Of a DNA stretch of 64,000 nucleotides, positions 44,163-53,851 are shown one piece after another. The position numbers were made by a program, and so were the translations under genes. Source of the DNA: Bog-473 sp963726135. Lineage in GTDB: Bacteria; Actinomycetota; Acidimicrobiia; Acidimicrobiales; RAAP-2. Numbering within the stretch: position 1 is the first letter of the stretch; every line of letters starts with the position of its first letter. The notes beneath the pieces were generated by a model. It saw only the letters and a program-made list of their open reading frames with translations, did no database searches and was not told the DNA's origin. The DNA lies in contig CAVSBE010000001.1 in NCBI GenBank assembly GCA_963726135.1, positions 248,001 to 312,000 of the forward strand. The letters run 5' to 3'.

Positions 44163-47100
44163 ATGAGACTGTTTGGCGCTGAGGGTTCGGAGACATCGGA
44201 CGTCGCGACCAATACGGACATCGTGGCCACGTCCACTTCCCGCTTCGGAGCTTTGCGTCGCCGGATGGCAGTGGGGATGGCGTTCTTGGTGACGCTCGGC
44301 ACCGCGGTCGTGGTGTCGACAGCCGCCACGCCGTCGGGAGCAGGCACCGTCCTGGCCCCGACCCAGGTGTTCGCTTCGGTCGGCGCCTCGACGGTCAACG
44401 TCTACACCCCGGGCACACCCGGTTCCCCCGGCAACCCCCCGGTCAGCGCCCCGAACCTGGTCACGTCGCTCAATGACGGCTCTATGATTCCTCCGACGTC
44501 GCCGGTGTATCCGGGGTACCCGAGCGCCGACAACACTGCCGGCAGCGCGTTCGACGCCAACGGGAACTTCTACGTCACCGACGATTACAGCGGCCAGATC
44601 AGCGAGTACGACCCCAACGGCGCACTGACGGGCGTCTTCGCCTCCGGGTTGCAGAACCCGCTCTCGCTCGTCTTCGACAACTCGGGCAACCTTTACGTGG
44701 GCCAACAGAACACGCCCTACATCGCCGAGTTCAACTCGAGCGGCCAGAACACCGCCAACATCGGGCCCGTGACGACCGGCGAGACGGGCGACGACTGGAT
44801 CGACCTGGCCAGCAACCAGTGCACCTTCTACTACACGACGGAGACGAACGTCGTCTATCGCTACAGCAACTGCACCGGCAACGTCGGCCAGCAATCGAAC
44901 TTCAACGCGGTGCCATTCCCGGGAGCCAGGGCGTTCCAGGTCCGGATCCTTCCCGACGGCGGGGCGCTGGTGGCCGACACTAACTCGGTGCTGCGGCTCG
45001 ACTCCAACGGGAACGTCAACGAGGTCTATCCCTGCACCGCGGCTGATCAGAGCGCGCTTCAGGCTGCCTATCCTTCGGCCAACGTCGTTGCGCCCCTGCC
45101 CGACTGCGGCGGTTCGCTCTTCAGCCTGGCCATCGACCCGAGCGGCACCTCCTTTTGGGCCGGCGACTCGTACTCGGGGAACATCTGGCAGATCGACCTG
45201 TCTTCGGGCCGGGACATGAACGAGGTCAACACCGGAGCCGCCTTCCTCTACGGCCTGACGGTGGAGAACGGTGCCGAAGCAGCCACCACCCCGACGGTGG
45301 TCTCGGCGACGCCCACGACGCTCACGACGCCAGCCGAGGTCGGACCCGGCAACTTCTCGACTCCCACTCCGGTCACCGCGACGCTGACCAATTCGACCAC
45401 CGGCGCCCCGATCGCCGGCGAGTCGGTCACCTTCACGCTGAACGGCAACCCGACCGAGTCGTGCACAGTGACGACCGACCCCAACGGTGTGGCCACGTGC
45501 CCCATCACGGCCACCGAGCCCTCGAACACCTACACCATCTCCGCGTCGTTTGCCGGTGACACGTCCACGTCGACACCATTGGGCTCGAACACCTCATCAG
45601 GCACTTTCACGGTCAACCCCGACACGACCTCGTTGACCTACACCGGCCCGACCAGCGCGGTCAACGGCCAGCCGGTCACGCTGACCGGCACGCTGACGGA
45701 CTCGACCTCTGACACCCCTCTGCCCACCAAGGTCGTGACCCTGACGCTCGGATCGCAGTCGTGCAGCGGAACAACCGATGCCAACGGGAACGTCAGCTGC
45801 CCCATCGCCACGGTGAGCCAGACGGTGAGCTCGGCGCCCATCACGGCCACCTTCCTCGGCGACACCTACGACACGCCGGTGTCGATCACGGCGCCGACAC
45901 CGGCCACGGTCTTCGAACCGACGTCACTCTCGGTCAATACGGCCACGAGCGACTTCGCCGATCAGACCATGGTCTCGGGCGTGCTCACCGACACCATGAC
46001 CAACACGGTGATCCCGGGTGAAAAGGTCACCTTTATCCTCAACGGCACCGAGACCTGCTCGGCCATGACCGACCCCACGGGCACGGCGACGTGTCCCATC
46101 ACCCCGGGCGAGCCGGCGAACACGTACACCCTGAAGGGCACCTTCGCCGGTGACGCCGCCCTGCCGCTCGAGTTCATGGCGGCGACCGGCTCGGCCAACT
46201 TCGTGGTCAACCTCGAGGAGACCGCGCTGAGCTACACGGGCCCGGCGACGGCACAGAACGGGCAGCCGCTGACGCTCTCCGGCACCTTGGTCACTGACGA
46301 CCCGGCGCCGAACACGCCCATCTCGGGCCGCGCCGTCACCTTGACGCTCGGGACTGGTGCGACCGCTCAGTCCTGCCCGGCCACGACCACCGCCTCGGGC
46401 CAAGCGGCCTGCACCATCACCGTGACCGGCCAGGCGCCTGGCCCGATCCCGGTCGCCGTCAACTTCGCCGGCGACGCGTACTACAAGATGGCCGGTGCCG
46501 CCGGCACCGTCAACCTGCCCGAAGGGACGCAACTGACCATCAACCAGACCCAGACCTCAGGCCCCTACAACGGGTCGTCGCCGGTCTCGGCCACGCTGAT
46601 CAACACCTTCACCAACCAGCCCGTGCCGAACGAGCCCGTCACGTTCACGCTCGGGACCCAGACCTGCATGGCCACGACGGGCCCGAACGGGGTGGCATCG
46701 TGCAACCTGACGCCGACCGAGCCGGTGGGCATCTACCCGATTGCCGCGACGTTCCCGGGGGACTCGACCTCCATGCCGCAGTTGCTCACCAACAGTTCGT
46801 CGAGCACATTCACCGTGACGCCGGCCTCGACGACGCTGACCTACACCGGCCCGACCACGGTGACCAATGGGCAGCCGGTCACGCTGTCCGGCACCTTGAC
46901 GACCAACGAGCCTTCGTCGGGCACCGACGTCTCGGGCCGGACCGTCACCTTCACGCTCGGCTCGGGCGGCTCGCAGCAGAGCTGCACGGCAGTGACCAAC
47001 GCCAGCGGGGCCGCCAGCTGCACCATCGCCAAAGTGAACCAGAGCACCGGCACGGCAGGGATCTCTTCCAGCTTCGGAGGTGACAACTACTATCAGTCGT

Positions 47101-48113
47101 CGACGACCTCCGCCACGGCCACGGTCCACACGCCGACCACGCTGACGGTCAGCGCCGGCACGAGCGATTTCGCGGACGCCGGTACGGTGTCGGGTGTTCT
47201 GACGAACTCGATCACCGGTGCGGTGATCCCTGGAGAGTCGGTCACACTGAGCCTGAACGGGACCCAGTCGTGCGCGGCAGTCACCAATGCACAGGGCATT
47301 GCGTCGTGCTCCATCACACCCAACGAGCCGGCGAACACCTACACGCTCACCGGCACGTTCGCCGGCGATACGACCAAGGCGCCCCAGCTGCTGGCAAGCA
47401 CGGGCTCAAACCACTACGTGGTGACCCTCGAGGAGACGGCTATCGCGTACACCGGTCCCTCCGTCGCCGTCAGCGGGATGTCCTTCACCATGTCGGCCCA
47501 CCTCACGACCGATGGCAACCCCCTCGGTGCTCGGGCAGTCCTGATGACGCTGGGCTCGGGGAACACCGCGCAGAGTTGCACCGGCACGACCAATGCGTCG
47601 GGGAACGCCAGCTGCACTCTCTCGAACGTAAACCAGACGGCCGGAGCGGTGCCTATCACGGTGGCCTTCGCCGGGGACGCCTACTACCGGCCGGCCAGTG
47701 CCTCGGGCAGCGAGATCACGGCGTCTGCGCCCAGCTCTGGTGGCTTCGTGGTCGGTGACCTGTCGGCCGGCGCACCGACGAACGGCAACCAGGTGAACTT
47801 CTGGGGCTCGCAGTTCTGGAAGAACAACCAGTTCAGCGGCGTCGTCAACGCTCCGGCGTCGATGAAGGGCTACATCGACAACGCACCCGGCTTTGCCTGC
47901 GGCGTGAACTGGACCTCGGACCCGGGCAACAGTTCGCACCCGCCATCCACCATTCCGGTCAACATGCTGGTGGTCGTCTCGAGCACCATCACCCAGAACG
48001 GATCCGTCGAATCGGGCAACATCAAGCACTTGGTTGTCGTCTCGGTCCAGCCGGGCTACGCGGGGAATCCCGGGCACGATGGATGGGGCAACATCATCGC
48101 CACCATCTGCTGA
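44163..48113 (+). CDS. Giant secreted protein, beta-propeller plus Ig-like repeats (copy 1)
   Basis: A 1316-residue protein from the ATG at 44163, just after GGGGGA. A basic N-terminus with a hydrophobic helix (MAVGMAFLVTLGTAVVVSTA) exports it. Residues about 60-380 form a six-bladed propeller of NHL type (GSAFDANGNFYVTDDYSGQI, SLVFDNSGNLYVGQQNTPYI, SLAIDPSGTSFWAGDSYSGN). About ten Ig-like units of 90 residues follow, each with TFTLN or TLTLG, a Cys pair (ESCTVTTDPNGVATC) and an AGDT-type turn. A final domain ends IVATIC. No sorting signal or transmembrane tail is seen. It resembles actinobacterial adhesins or wall proteins. A bipartite motif is shared with its neighbour. Confidence 0.85.
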   Translation: MRLFGAEGSETSDVATNTDIVATSTSRFGALRRRMAVGMAFLVTLGTAVVVSTAATPSGAGTVLAPTQVFASVGASTVNVYTPGTPGSPGNPPVSAPNLVTSLNDGSMIPPTSPVYPGYPSADNTAGSAFDANGNFYVTDDYSGQISEYDPNGALTGVFASGLQNPLSLVFDNSGNLYVGQQNTPYIAEFNSSGQNTANIGPVTTGETGDDWIDLASNQCTFYYTTETNVVYRYSNCTGNVGQQSNFNAVPFPGARAFQVRILPDGGALVADTNSVLRLDSNGNVNEVYPCTAADQSALQAAYPSANVVAPLPDCGGSLFSLAIDPSGTSFWAGDSYSGNIWQIDLSSGRDMNEVNTGAAFLYGLTVENGAEAATTPTVVSATPTTLTTPAEVGPGNFSTPTPVTATLTNSTTGAPIAGESVTFTLNGNPTESCTVTTDPNGVATCPITATEPSNTYTISASFAGDTSTSTPLGSNTSSGTFTVNPDTTSLTYTGPTSAVNGQPVTLTGTLTDSTSDTPLPTKVVTLTLGSQSCSGTTDANGNVSCPIATVSQTVSSAPITATFLGDTYDTPVSITAPTPATVFEPTSLSVNTATSDFADQTMVSGVLTDTMTNTVIPGEKVTFILNGTETCSAMTDPTGTATCPITPGEPANTYTLKGTFAGDAALPLEFMAATGSANFVVNLEETALSYTGPATAQNGQPLTLSGTLVTDDPAPNTPISGRAVTLTLGTGATAQSCPATTTASGQAACTITVTGQAPGPIPVAVNFAGDAYYKMAGAAGTVNLPEGTQLTINQTQTSGPYNGSSPVSATLINTFTNQPVPNEPVTFTLGTQTCMATTGPNGVASCNLTPTEPVGIYPIAATFPGDSTSMPQLLTNSSSSTFTVTPASTTLTYTGPTTVTNGQPVTLSGTLTTNEPSSGTDVSGRTVTFTLGSGGSQQSCTAVTNASGAASCTIAKVNQSTGTAGISSSFGGDNYYQSSTTSATATVHTPTTLTVSAGTSDFADAGTVSGVLTNSITGAVIPGESVTLSLNGTQSCAAVTNAQGIASCSITPNEPANTYTLTGTFAGDTTKAPQLLASTGSNHYVVTLEETAIAYTGPSVAVSGMSFTMSAHLTTDGNPLGARAVLMTLGSGNTAQSCTGTTNASGNASCTLSNVNQTAGAVPITVAFAGDAYYRPASASGSEITASAPSSGGFVVGDLSAGAPTNGNQVNFWGSQFWKNNQFSGVVNAPASMKGYIDNAPGFACGVNWTSDPGNSSHPPSTIPVNMLVVVSSTITQNGSVESGNIKHLVVVSVQPGYAGNPGHDGWGNIIATIC

Positions 48114-48141
48114 GCGATCGCGAGCTCGGCACGGCAGCCGT

Positions 48142-48174
48142 TCGTGACGTCCAGTGCGAAGCACCGGACGTCAC
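48142..48174. terminator. Hairpin terminator after giant protein 1
   Basis: CGTGACGTCC ... GGACGTCACG with an inner GTGC/GCAC pair: about 15 paired bases with one mismatch and a 3-base loop. It starts 29 bases after the stop codon. The T-tract is lacking, as is common in GC-rich actinobacteria. Confidence 0.65.
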
Positions 48175-48252
48175 GCAGATCTGACACGCGGCACACAATG
48201 CCCAAGCGTGCGGACAACCACACCTCAATTGTCCCGGCGAATGCCCGCCGAC

Positions 48253-48296
48253 TAGTCCTTTAGCCCCTGTTGCGGATCCCCGGCTTGGCTCATATT
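48253..48296 (+). promoter_or_regulatory. Shared bipartite upstream motif (giant protein 2)
   Basis: TAGTCCTTTAGCCCCTGT at 48253-48270, then CATATT at 48291, spaced exactly as in front of the first giant gene. The two upstream regions are otherwise little alike. The start codon is 183 bases from the motif here and 103 in copy 1. Confidence 0.5.
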
Positions 48297-48435
48297 CGGA
48301 GTCGAGAAGCGTGCCTCCGTCGATGATGCCCGACGGCCGGAACCACAAGTATGTGGTGCGAGCCGAGGCATCGAAGCAGAGACATGCAAAGACGATCACG
48401 GCATCTGGGAGCCGTGGCTTGCGAGGGGGGTTCTC

Positions 48436-51400
48436 ATGAGACTGTCGATTGCTCGGGCGCACACTCCGGGAGATCGCGGACCGACCTATGGCGGAGACAG
48501 CCATGACGACTCGAGGTCCGGATCCTTCGATGCCACGACCCGGCGTATGGCGCTCGCGCTTTCCTTGGTCCTGGTACTGGGCGCCATCGGGCTCCTGTTC
48601 TCACCGGCCAAGGCTGGAGCGGGCACCGCCGTCTTTGCCCCGACCCAGGTGTTCGCCTCGGTCGGCGCCTCGACGGTGAACGTCTACACCCCCGGCACAC
48701 CCGGCTCCCCCGGCAGCCCCCCGGTCAGCGCCCCGAACTTGGTCACGTCGCTCAATGACGGCTCCATGATTCCTTCGACGTCGCCGGTGTATCCGGGGTA
48801 CCCGAGCGCCGACAACACCGCCGGCAGCGCGTTCGATGCCAGCGGGAACCTCTACGTTGCCGACGACTACAGCGGACAGATCAGCGAGTACAACCCGGAC
48901 GGCACGCTCAAGGGCGTCTTCGCCTCCGGGTTGCAGAACCCGCTCTCCCTCGTCTTCGACAACGCAGGGAATCTCTACGTCGGCCAGCAGAACACGCCCT
49001 ACATCGCCGAGCTCAACTCGAGCGGCCAGACCATCGCCAACATCGGACCCGTGACGACCGGCGAGACCGGCGACGACTGGATCGACCTGGCCAGCGACCA
49101 GTGCACCTTCTACTACACGACCGAGACGAACGTCGTCTATCGCTACAACAAGTGCACCAACACCCAGCTGTCGAACTTCAACGCGGTCCCCTTCACGGGA
49201 GCCAGGGCGTTTCAGGTCAGGATCCTCCCCAGCGGTGAGGCACTCGTCGCCGACACCGACTCGGTCCTCTTGCTCGACGCGAATGGCAACGTGGTCCAGA
49301 CCTACCCGTGCAGCTCCCTCTCCGGCTGCGGAGGCTCGCTCTTCAGCCTGGCCATCGACCCGAGCGGCACCTCGTTCTGGGCCGGCGACTCGTACTCGGG
49401 GAACATCTGGCAGATCGACCTCGCCTCGGGTCAGGTCATGAACGAGGTCAACACCGGGGCTGCCTTCCTCTACGGCCTGACGGTTGAGAACGGTGTCGAA
49501 GCCGCCGTGACACCACCTCCTGCCGCCACGCCGACGTCGCTCACCGTCCAACCGGTGACGGGCAATTTCTCGACGCCCACGCCGGTCTCGGCGACGCTGA
49601 CCAACCCGAGCTCCGGGCTGCCTGTTGTGAACGAGCCGGTCACGTTCACACTCAATGGCAACGCAACGGAGTCGTGCACTGCGACCACGGACGCTACGGG
49701 GCTTGCTACCTGCTCCATCACGGCCACCGAGCCATCGAGCACGTACACCCTGACCGCGTCCTTTGCCGGGGACACGTCCACGTCAACACCGCTGGGCTCG
49801 AACACATCGTCTGGGACGTTCACGGTGAACCCCGACACGAGCTCCTTGACGTACACCGGGCCCACCAGCGTCGTCAACGGCCAGCCGATCACGCTGTCGG
49901 GCACCCTCACGACCAACACGCCGACCAGCGGCACCCCGCTGCCGACCAAGGTCGTGGTGTTCACCATCGGCTCGGGCACCACCGCCCAGAGCTGCAACGC
50001 CACGACGGATGTCAGCGGGAACGCCAGCTGCTCCATCTCCGTGGTGAACCAACCGACCAGCTCTCAGCCGATCACGGCCGCCTTCGCCAGCGACACCTAT
50101 GACACCTCCGCCGGCGCGACCAACACGCTAAGCGTCACCGAGCCGACCACTTTGACGGTGAACCCGGCGACGAGCGACTACTCCGACGCCACCACGGTGT
50201 CCGGCGTCCTCACCGACGGCGTCACCAACGCACCCATCTCCGGCGAGCCGGTGATCCTCACCCTCAACGGCACCGAGACCTGCACGGGCACGACCGACAG
50301 CACGGGCACGGCGTCCTGCGCCATCACGCCAGGCGAGAAGGCAGCGACGTACACCCTCACCGGGAGCTTCGCCGGCGATGCCACGCTGCCGCTCCAGCTG
50401 ATCAAGTCCAACGGATCGGCCAACTTCGTCGTGACTCTGGAGGAGACGGGCGTCACCTATACAGGGCCCACGTCCGTCTTCAACACCCAGAACCTGAATG
50501 TCTCGGGTGTTCTCACCTCGGACTCCGGCGCGACGCCGGTGGTGGGCCGCACACTCACCTTCACCCTGGGGAGCGGGTCGACCGCGCAAACCTGCACCAC
50601 CACGACACCGACGGGTGCCAGCCGGGGCGGGTTCGTGTACCATCTCGAACGTCAACCAGACCGTGGGGCCGGTACCCCTCACCGTCGGCTTCGCCAGCGA
50701 CGGCTACTACCAGTCGGCTACGACGCAGGCCCCGATCAACGTCGGTCCCGTGCAGGTGGGCACGATCCTGACGGTGAACCCCGGCACCAGTGACTACTCA
50801 GACGCCACCACCGTGTCGGCCACCCTGATCGACACCTACACGTCAGCCGGGGCGGCCAACGAGCCGGTCACGCTCACGTTGAACGGGACCGAGTCGTGCA
50901 CCGGGACGACGAACGCCAGCGGGGTGGTGTCATGCTCCATCACGCCGGGCGAGCCGGCAGGGACCTATGCGCTGACGGCGTCGTTCGCCGGCGATGCCAC
51001 GCCGTGGCCCCACCTCGAGGCCAGCACCGGGTCGAACAGCTTCGTCGTCACGCACGAGGAAACTGCGCTGAGCTACACCGGCGTCACCAGCGCCACGAAC
51101 GGGTCGCCGGCAACGCTCTCGGGCGTGCTCACCACCGACTCCGGCACGGTGGCGGTCGTGGGGCGGACCGTGACCTTCACCCTGGGCTCGGGGACCTCGG
51201 CCCAGAAGTGCAGCGGGACCACCAATGCCTCGGGCGCCGTATCCTGTGTGATCGCCAAGGTCAACCAGACGACGAGCCCCGTCGCGGTCGCCGCCTCCTT
51301 CGCCGGTGACACCTACTACGCGCCGTCCAACGCATCGGGCAGCGTGACCATCTCCACGCCGACCACCCTCTCGGTCAGCGCGGGGAACGGCCACCTACGG

Positions 51401-52126
51401 GCAGCCCACCACCCTGACGGGCACGCTGACCAACTCCGTGACCGGCGCTCCGATCAGTGGGCAGACGGTCACCCTGACGCTCAACAGCACACAGTCGTGC
51501 ACCGCGACGACCAACGCGAGCGGGCACGCGTCGTGCAGCGTGACCCCGAACGAGCCTGCTGCGACGTACACCGTCTCCGGGTCGTTCTCCGGCGGCACCA
51601 GCGGGACGCAGCTTCTGCCTAGCAGCGGAAAGAACTGCTTCGTGGTCAACAAGGCGCCGACCACGCTCACCTACACGGGCCCGACCAGCGTCGGCTACTG
51701 GCAGTCGCTGACACTGACCTCGACGCTTCACCTCGAACGGGACCCCGATTGTCGGGGCAACCAGTGGTCATGACGCTCGGCAGCGGCAAGAGCGCCCAGA
51801 CCTGCACGGGGACCACGAACTCGTCAGGCGTCGCCTCGTGCACCATCACGCGTGAGCCAGGTCTACGGCTCGGTGACCGTCACGGTCTCGTACGCCGGTA
51901 GCTCCTACTACCAGACCTCCTCGACGTCGTCCTCCGAAGGCATCGGCTGCGGCGGGGGCGGTTACGGCGGGGGCGGCGGCGGTGGCGGCGGCTCGGGCGG
52001 CGGCGGCGGCTCGGCGGCGGCGGCTCGGGCGGCGGCGGTGGCCCGTGTGGCGGCGGTGGTTCTGGCGGGGGCGGCTGTGGTGGGACCCTGCCTCCTCCCA
52101 AGAGCGGGGGCCAGGGCTGCGGCTGA
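48436..52126 (+). pseudogene. Giant secreted protein, propeller plus Ig-like repeats and glycine tail (copy 2, frameshifted)
   Basis: A paralog of the preceding gene. The signal region (MALALSLVLVLGAIGLLFSP) differs; the propeller (GSAFDASGNLYVADDYSGQI and on) is nearly the same at protein and DNA level, and the Ig-like units keep the paired cysteines (ESCTATTDATGLATC). Frames change near 50620, 51390, 51740 and 51850. The tail is glycine-rich (GCGGGGYGGGG and similar, CGGTLPPPKSGGQGCG at the end) and stops at TGA 52124. The first frame stays open for the first 786 residues. The number of breaks suggests decay or poor sequence in repeats. Confidence 0.75.
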
Positions 52127-52161
52127 CAGCAACCGCGGCAGCGACACTAAGGGCGTACGGG

Positions 52162-52187
52162 GACGGGACCTCTCGGGGGGTCCCGTC
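52162..52187. terminator. Hairpin terminator after giant protein 2
   Basis: GACGGGACC and GGTCCCGTC, a perfect 9-bp stem around an 8-base loop, 36 bases after the giant gene stop and just before the convergent membrane gene. It may serve both genes. Confidence 0.65.
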
Positions 52188-52198
52188 TCCGCGTCACC

Positions 52199-52708
52199 TC
52201 AGGGCTGGGCCACCATGACGACCATCCCGGCCACCAAGAGGACGAGCGCGCCGCCCGCCGCCCGGACCATCAGGGTGGCATCGCCGGCCATCGACTGGGC
52301 CTCCGGGAAGGTGCCGGTCGCAGTCTCCAACGCAGCGACTGCCGCTTGCAGCCGCCGCTCGGCCGGCCACATCACCCCTTCGGCCAGAAGGGCGACCGCG
52401 ACGAACAGCGCCAGGCCCACCAGCACCCAGCCGTCGCCGAGCGCGTAGGCACCTTGGCTCATGGCCAGGAGTGCGAAACCGAAGACCGGGATGCCGTAGA
52501 CGGTCCGACCGACCCAGTTGAACCCGGGGCCGAAGTAGCGCCGCAGGGGCTCGGGCAGCGGGCCGCCCGAGCGGAGGAGGCGCCGGAGCCGGGCGGAGAT
52601 GGCGATGGCGGTGGCGGTGGTGACGAGTCCGACGACTGCACACCCCACGTGGAGCAGCAGCACGACGTCAAAGGCGGCCCCGTTCGGCTGGTGATGCATG
52701 CCCGACAT
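52199..52708 (-). CDS. Four-helix membrane protein (DUF2269-like)
   Basis: A 169-residue membrane protein. Four helices are visible: VVLLLHVGCAVVGLVTTATA, VYGIPVFGFALLAMSQG, GWVLVGLALFVAVALLAEGV and AAGGALVLLVAGMVVMVA. LLLHV near the start and the pattern of small integral proteins of the DUF2269 type agree. Function unknown. The ATG at 52708 is about 150 bases from the start of the divergent galT. Confidence 0.65.
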   Translation of the reverse strand: MSGMHHQPNGAAFDVVLLLHVGCAVVGLVTTATAIAISARLRRLLRSGGPLPEPLRRYFGPGFNWVGRTVYGIPVFGFALLAMSQGAYALGDGWVLVGLALFVAVALLAEGVMWPAERRLQAAVAALETATGTFPEAQSMAGDATLMVRAAGGALVLLVAGMVVMVAQP

Positions 52709-52854
52709 GTTCTCCTATGTCCGTGACGCGCCAGCGACGGCCCGCCGCCCTGGCGCCGACTTGGCCAGCGGAACCTGTACCGTAGAGGTGGAGGGAAGAC
52801 GATGAAGGTAAGCACGATGTCGGCGCTCCAGCCGGCGCCCCAGCGAGTACTCCG

Positions 52855-53838
52855 ATGAACCAGCTGCGCCTCGATCCGCTGTCGGGCCGTTGGGTCGTCG
52901 TGAGCCCCGGCCGCTCGGAACGTCCTTACTCCTTCGTGACCCGCTCTCCCTGGGTTCCCGAAGCGCTCGGCCGCCCCTGCCCCTTCTGCCCCGGCAACGA
53001 GGAGGACACGCCGCCCGCCCTCGAGACCTACGGCCCGACCGGCCGCTGGCTCGTCCGGGTCGTGCCCAACCTCTACCCCGCCTTCGAGGGCGACGAGCCC
53101 TTCGTGGTGGCCAACCGCGGGCCCGTCTTCACCCAGGCCTCCGCCGGGGGCATCCATGAGATCCTCATTTTCTCGCCCGAGCACGACGCAACATTGGGGC
53201 AGCTCGGCCAGGAACAGGTGGAGCTGGTCATGGCAGCTCTGCGCGACAGGCTGGAGGAGCACTCGTCGCAGCCCAACCTCCGTTACACCCAGGCCATCGT
53301 GAACTCTGGACGCGAGGCGGGAGCCTCACTCGAGCACCCGCACGGGCAGCTGCTCGGCATGTCGTTCATCCCTCGTGAGCTCGCCGAGGAGCAGGCCCGC
53401 TTCGCTCGCTTCGTCGGATCCTGCCTCCTGTGCACCACGATCGACGCAGAGGAGGACTCGACCGAGCGGGTGATCTATGCCAACGACCGCGTCGTCGTGG
53501 TCTGCCCGTTCTGGAGCGCGGTCCCCTACGAAATGTTGGTCATGCCGCGGGAGCACAACCCCCATCTGCACCGGAGCTCCACCGAGGACCTGATCGCCGT
53601 CGGTGAGGCGATCCGGCGCACACTCCAGCAACTGGCAGAAGCCGTCGGCGACGTGGCCTACAACATCGTCTTCCACTCCGCCCCCTACCGTGTCGGCGAG
53701 CCGTATCACTGGCACGCGCACATCTGGCCCAAGGCGACGACGACGGCCGGCTTCGAGCTGGGTACCGGCGTGGCCATCAACGTGATCTCACCCGAGGAGG
53801 CGGCCGAGGCCCTCAAGGTCTCCGCCCTGGCTCTCTGA
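52855..53838 (+). CDS. galT: Galactose-1-phosphate uridylyltransferase
   Basis: A 327-residue HIT-superfamily enzyme. CPFCPGNEEDTPP holds metal-binding cysteines, NLYPAFEGDEPFVVANRG the substrate loop, and SLEHPHGQLLGMSFIPRE the active-site H-P-H-G-Q with the nucleotidylated histidine. YHWHAHIWPK is the second metal/His site. It exchanges UMP between UDP-glucose and galactose-1-phosphate (Leloir route). It is convergent with the maltokinase gene; both stop codons lie in one hairpin. Confidence 0.93.
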   Translation: MNQLRLDPLSGRWVVVSPGRSERPYSFVTRSPWVPEALGRPCPFCPGNEEDTPPALETYGPTGRWLVRVVPNLYPAFEGDEPFVVANRGPVFTQASAGGIHEILIFSPEHDATLGQLGQEQVELVMAALRDRLEEHSSQPNLRYTQAIVNSGREAGASLEHPHGQLLGMSFIPRELAEEQARFARFVGSCLLCTTIDAEEDSTERVIYANDRVVVVCPFWSAVPYEMLVMPREHNPHLHRSSTEDLIAVGEAIRRTLQQLAEAVGDVAYNIVFHSAPYRVGEPYHWHAHIWPKATTTAGFELGTGVAINVISPEEAAEALKVSALAL

Positions 53839-53851
53839 GGCCTACGCCTCA
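53836..53851. terminator. Bidirectional hairpin over both stop codons of galT and the maltokinase gene
   Basis: TGAGGC-CTAC-GCCTCA. The TGA of galT (53836-53838) and the reverse-strand TAG of the kinase gene (53842-53844) lie inside the hairpin. It is short (6 bp), so the terminator role is tentative. Confidence 0.4.

Larger units (their letters stand above)
48114..48435. other. Intergenic region between the giant genes
   Basis: Holds a strong hairpin (48142-48174) that should end transcription of the first giant gene, then the shared bipartite motif (48253-48296) of the second. No gene is seen. Confidence 0.6.
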
